DNA of 64,000 bases, from positions 744,001-808,000 of the forward strand of contig NZ_CP173660.1 in NCBI RefSeq assembly GCF_045038405.1, in the 5' to 3' direction. The stretch is from Sellimonas caecigallum (GTDB lineage Bacteria; Bacillota; Clostridia; Lachnospirales; Lachnospiraceae). A program made the position numbers and the translations under genes. Under the pieces are notes generated by a model. That model was not told where the DNA came from and searched no databases. It was given only the letters and a program-made list of their open reading frames with translations. Shown here in pieces: positions 61,106 through 64,000 of the stretch (position 1 is the stretch's first letter; every line of letters starts with the position of its first letter).

Positions 61106-62818
61106 CTAAATCCTGCGGAATCTCTGATACCGTTTTTCAACGAGAGTTTCCACGTCCATTGCTGCGTGATCACAAATGAATTTTGCCAGATATGCATCGA
61201 TTTTGTCTGTCACATCCTGCAGGTTTGCTGTTGTGAAATTCTCCGGCTCTGCAATGACACGTTCCACGATATCCAGACTTTTCAGATGATTTGCCGTAAG
61301 TTTCATCACACCGGCTGCCTCTTTTGCCCTCTTTGCATCTTTCCATAAAATAGATGCAAATCCTTCCGGGGAAAGAATAGTGTAGATAGAATTTTCCAGC
61401 ATCCACACTTCGTCTGCCAAAGCTATGGCAAGCGCGCCGCCGCTTGCTCCTTCTCCGATAACGATAGATACGATCGGTGTCTTTAAGGAAGACATCTCAT
61501 AGAGATTTCTTGCAATCGCCTCTCCCTGTCCTCGTTCTTCCGCCTCCAGTCCGCAGAATGCTCCCGGAGTGTCCACAAAACAGATGACTGGCCGGTGGAA
61601 CTTTTCTGCCTGCTTCATGAGGCGCAGCGCTTTCCGGTATCCGTCTGGGGACGGCATTCCGAAGTTGTGTTCGATGTTTTCTTTCGTCGTCGTACCCTTT
61701 TCCTGCGCGATGACAGTGACCGGCACGCCATGGAAACGCGCGATCCCGCCGATGATGGCACGATCGTCCTTGAAATAGCGATCCCCATGAAATTCGATAA
61801 ACCCGTCAAAAAGTTCTTTTATATACTCGCTTCCCACCGGACGTTCTTTTTTCCTGGAAATCTGTACTCTCTCCCAGGATGTGAGACCTTTGTACTCCGT
61901 ATGCTCTTCCTCTTTTACAAGGCTGCAACAGTCCGTGCATCCGCCTGTTTTGTCTTCGCATCTTTCATGCATCTTCAAAATTTCTGTCAGGACTTCTTTC
62001 ATCTCTTCCCGCTCTACGATACGGTCGATGAAGCCATGTTCCAAAAGAAATTCGGACTTCTGGAATCCTTCCGGAAGTTTCTGTCTGATCGTCTGTTCGA
62101 TGACGCGCGGTCCGGCAAACCCGATCAGCGCTTTTGGCTCCGCAAGGATGATATCTCCAAGCATGGCAAAGCTTGCCGTAACTCCGCCTGTCGTCGGATT
62201 TGTCAAAACGGAGATATAAAGCAGTCCGGCGTCACTGTGCCTTTTTAAGGCTGCGGATGTCTTTGCCATCTGCATAAGGGAGACAATACCTTCCTGCATT
62301 CTTGCTCCTCCGGAGCATGCAAAGATGATGACCGGAAGCTTTTCACTGGTGGCTCTTTCTACCGCGCGGGCGATCTTTTCTCCCACCGCTTCTCCCATGC
62401 TGGCCATCATAAAGCGTCCGTCACAGACACCAAGCACAGTCTCCACGCCTCCGATCTTTGCCTTTCCGGTCAGTACCGCTTCGTCTAGCCCTGTCTTTTC
62501 CTGCAGCGCTTTGACCTTCTCCTCGTATCCCGGAAAACTAAGCGGATTCCCTCCGGTAAGTCCCTGATCCCACTCTTCGAACGTCCCCTCGTCTGCGATC
62601 ATCTCGACTCTCCGTCTCGCATGAACACGGAAATAGTTATGGCATTTCGGACAGATATAGTAATTCGACTTTACATCCTCCGTCACAATGGCCGCCTTGC
62701 AGGCATTGCACTTTTTCAGCAGTCCTTCCGGCACTTCTGGTCTGCCCTGGTTGTCGGAAGAATGGATCGATATATAGTTTTTCCTGTTTGTCTTTTTAAA
62801 CATATCTTTTAACTTCAT
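61106..62818 (-). CDS. accDA: Fused acetyl-CoA carboxylase carboxyltransferase, beta-alpha (AccD-AccA)
   Basis: A 570-residue single chain combining both carboxyltransferase subunits. The N-terminal AccD part begins with a zinc ribbon (CNACK and CPKCHN) and contains FACSGGARMQEGIVSLMQMAKTS. A short linker (about 285-310, with DKTGGCTDCC) is followed by AccA: FDGFIEFHGDRYFKDD, FVDTPGAFCGLEAEERGQGEAIARNL and GEGASGGALAIALAD. It transfers CO2 from carboxybiotin to acetyl-CoA, making malonyl-CoA. In most bacteria the halves are separate genes; fusions exist in some Clostridia. It follows accC by 12 bp. The linker has an extra CxDCC motif. Confidence 0.95.
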   Translation of the reverse strand: MKLKDMFKKTNRKNYISIHSSDNQGRPEVPEGLLKKCNACKAAIVTEDVKSNYYICPKCHNYFRVHARRRVEMIADEGTFEEWDQGLTGGNPLSFPGYEEKVKALQEKTGLDEAVLTGKAKIGGVETVLGVCDGRFMMASMGEAVGEKIARAVERATSEKLPVIIFACSGGARMQEGIVSLMQMAKTSAALKRHSDAGLLYISVLTNPTTGGVTASFAMLGDIILAEPKALIGFAGPRVIEQTIRQKLPEGFQKSEFLLEHGFIDRIVEREEMKEVLTEILKMHERCEDKTGGCTDCCSLVKEEEHTEYKGLTSWERVQISRKKERPVGSEYIKELFDGFIEFHGDRYFKDDRAIIGGIARFHGVPVTVIAQEKGTTTKENIEHNFGMPSPDGYRKALRLMKQAEKFHRPVICFVDTPGAFCGLEAEERGQGEAIARNLYEMSSLKTPIVSIVIGEGASGGALAIALADEVWMLENSIYTILSPEGFASILWKDAKRAKEAAGVMKLTANHLKSLDIVERVIAEPENFTTANLQDVTDKIDAYLAKFICDHAAMDVETLVEKRYQRFRRI

Positions 62819-62830
62819 GTCTCATCTCTC

Positions 62831-64000
62831 CTACAGACGCTCGATAAATTCAATGTCGATATTTCCGCTCTGGTAATCCGGATTATTGATCAGGTCATAC
62901 TGATAATCCACGTTGGTATCGATTCCCTCGATAATGACTTCGCCTAGCGCGCTCTTCATCTTCATAATGGCTTCTTCCCTGGATTTTGCATGTACGATCA
63001 ATTTTGCCAGCATAGAGTCATAGTACGGCGGAACTGTATATCCACTGTAGATGGCTGAATCGATCCGCACTCCTTTCCCTCCCGGCAGATAAATATCTGT
63101 GATCGTTCCCGGGGAAGGACGGAAATTCTTTTCTGGATTTTCCGCGTTGATCCGGCATTCGATGGCATGCCCGGTCAGCTTTACATCTTCCTGCCGAAAT
63201 TTCAGTTCTGCACCGGAGGCGATGCGGATCTGTTCTTTGACAAGGTCGATGCCTGTTACCCATTCTGTTACCGGATGCTCTACCTGGATACGGGTATTCA
63301 TCTCCATGAAGTAGAAGTTTCCATTCTTTTCCAGGAGAAATTCGATGGTTCCGGCATTTTCGTAACAAGCTGCTTTTGCCGCCTTTACAGCCGCTTCCCC
63401 CATCTTTTTCCGCAGTTCTTCATCCAGGGCGATGGACGGGGACTCCTCGATCATCTTCTGGTGGTTCCGCTGGATGGAGCAGTCCCTCTCCCCGAGATGA
63501 ATCACGTTTCCGTATTTGTCTGCCAAGATCTGGAACTCGATGTGTCTCGGACGTTCCACAAAATGTTCGATATACATTGTGTCGTCCCCAAACGCAGCTT
63601 TCGCTTCCTTCTGCGCAGTCTGGAAGGCAGAGGCAAACTCTTCCGGCTTCTTTGCGACGCGCATGCCCTTTCCGCCTCCGCCCAGAGCCGCCTTAATGAT
63701 GACCGGATAACCGATCTTCTCTGCTTCCAGAGCTCCTTTTTCCTCGTCAAAGATTGGTTCTGTAGTGCCTGGAATGACCGGTACACCGGCAGATATCATC
63801 GTATTTCTGGCTTCGGATTTGTTTCCCAGTTTTTCGATCACATTGGATTTCGGTCCGATGAATGTGATATTACATTTCTCGCACAGCTGGGCAAACTTAC
63901 TGTTTTCCGAAAGAAATCCGAATCCCGGATGGATCGCATCTGCCCCTGTGATCATCGTAGCGCTCAAAATCTGATCCATACTCAGGTAGCTTTCTGCGGA
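62831..64000 (-). CDS. accC: Acetyl-CoA carboxylase biotin carboxylase subunit (5' truncated by window edge)
   Basis: The reading frame is open to base 64000, so the N-terminal 65 or so residues are outside the window; the ATG at 63979 is internal (SAESYLSMDQIL precedes family-typical HPGFGFLSEN). Visible parts are the ATP-grasp Gly-rich loop KAALGGGGKGMRVA, EHFVERPRHIEFQILADKYGNVIHLGERDCSIQRNHQK, and the catalytic MNTRIQVEHPVTE, ending in the C-terminal cap domain. It carboxylates biotin on AccB using bicarbonate and ATP. It lies 12 bp before accDA, and the operon presumably continues upstream with accB and fab genes. Confidence 0.96.
   Translation of the reverse strand, partial: SAESYLSMDQILSATMITGADAIHPGFGFLSENSKFAQLCEKCNITFIGPKSNVIEKLGNKSEARNTMISAGVPVIPGTTEPIFDEEKGALEAEKIGYPVIIKAALGGGGKGMRVAKKPEEFASAFQTAQKEAKAAFGDDTMYIEHFVERPRHIEFQILADKYGNVIHLGERDCSIQRNHQKMIEESPSIALDEELRKKMGEAAVKAAKAACYENAGTIEFLLEKNGNFYFMEMNTRIQVEHPVTEWVTGIDLVKEQIRIASGAELKFRQEDVKLTGHAIECRINAENPEKNFRPSPGTITDIYLPGGKGVRIDSAIYSGYTVPPYYDSMLAKLIVHAKSREEAIMKMKSALGEVIIEGIDTNVDYQYDLINNPDYQSGNIDIEFIERL

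Noticed and set aside
1..64000. CRISPR arrays, tRNA or rRNA genes, insertion sequences, prophage
   Set aside because: No regularly spaced repeats, cloverleaf-like sequence, transposase or phage genes are visible. The only tandem repeats are short operator-like elements.

Overview
The window looks like a chromosomal segment of a low-to-mid GC anaerobic gut Firmicute, most probably a Lachnospiraceae member related to Ruminococcus (Mediterraneibacter) gnavus. This rests on gene content: class III ribonucleotide reductase, a glycyl-radical enzyme and its activase, a Bce-type peptide-antibiotic module, a fused accD-accA, iron-sulfur L-serine dehydratase, an early anaerobic cobalamin cluster and two galactoside loci. 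Shine-Dalgarno sites are strong (AGGAGG-like) and sigma-A style promoters are readable. The species assignment is an inference. I see no rRNA, tRNA, insertion sequence, prophage or CRISPR array. Most genes lie on the minus strand.

Layout. 1-10.9 kb: the 3' part of an AraC-type regulator (+) converges on a seven-gene minus-strand alpha-galactoside operon: GH36-type alpha-galactosidase, sugar-binding lipoprotein, two CUT1 permeases, a second GH36 alpha-galactosidase, a six-hairpin glycosidase-like protein and an Xaa-Pro aminopeptidase. 11.2-15.9 kb: a bceRS-bceAB antimicrobial-peptide sensing and detoxification module with a BceR-like operator. 16-20.4 kb: bioY behind a BirA operator, a 4-hydroxybutyrate dehydrogenase-like enzyme paired with a TrxB-like flavoprotein that lacks the CxxC motif, and a TetR/EamA pair. 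20.5-23.8 kb: proC and a GntR regulator sharing three copies of a 10-bp palindrome, a small decayed-looking reading frame, and a MarR plus protein-kinase-like pair.

23.9-29.3 kb: nrdD with NrdR boxes, nrdG2 and a CtpE-like P-type ATPase. 29.3-34.6 kb: a hydroxyproline-dehydratase-like glycyl-radical enzyme with its activase, then a Na/Pi cotransporter. 34.7-39.7 kb: lacZ, lacI and an EamA transporter with paired operators. 39.7-43.7 kb: cbiK-cbiL-hemC-cobA/hemD, the route from hydroxymethylbilane to cobalt-precorrin-3. 44-46.8 kb: DegV (+), a conserved hypothetical and a DAO-Rieske oxidoreductase. 46.9-54.3 kb: a seven-gene minus-strand run, sdaAB-sdaAA-CPBP protease-DUF6483-like-btuR-sbcD-sbcC. 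54.5-59.5 kb: a PF06541-type membrane protein, asnB, a sirtuin, a YitT protein and a small anchored protein. 59.5-64 kb: the 3' part of a fatty-acid operon (accC cut by the window edge, accDA, FabK/nitronate-monooxygenase-like enzyme, MarR).

How the genes fit together. The two galactoside loci are each controlled by their own regulator and feed hexoses into glycolysis. The hydroxyproline dehydratase makes pyrroline-5-carboxylate, which ProC, encoded 8 kb away, can reduce to proline. The cobalamin genes are complemented at a distance by the adenosyltransferase btuR. The region reads as ordinary core and niche metabolism, not a genomic island. The most unusual points are the TrxB homologue without its redox cysteines, a DegV gene whose terminator hairpin precedes its stop codon, a Rieske-tailed oxidoreductase behind a tandem operator-like repeat, the MarR/kinase-like pair beside a gene remnant, and several uncatalogued operator palindromes.
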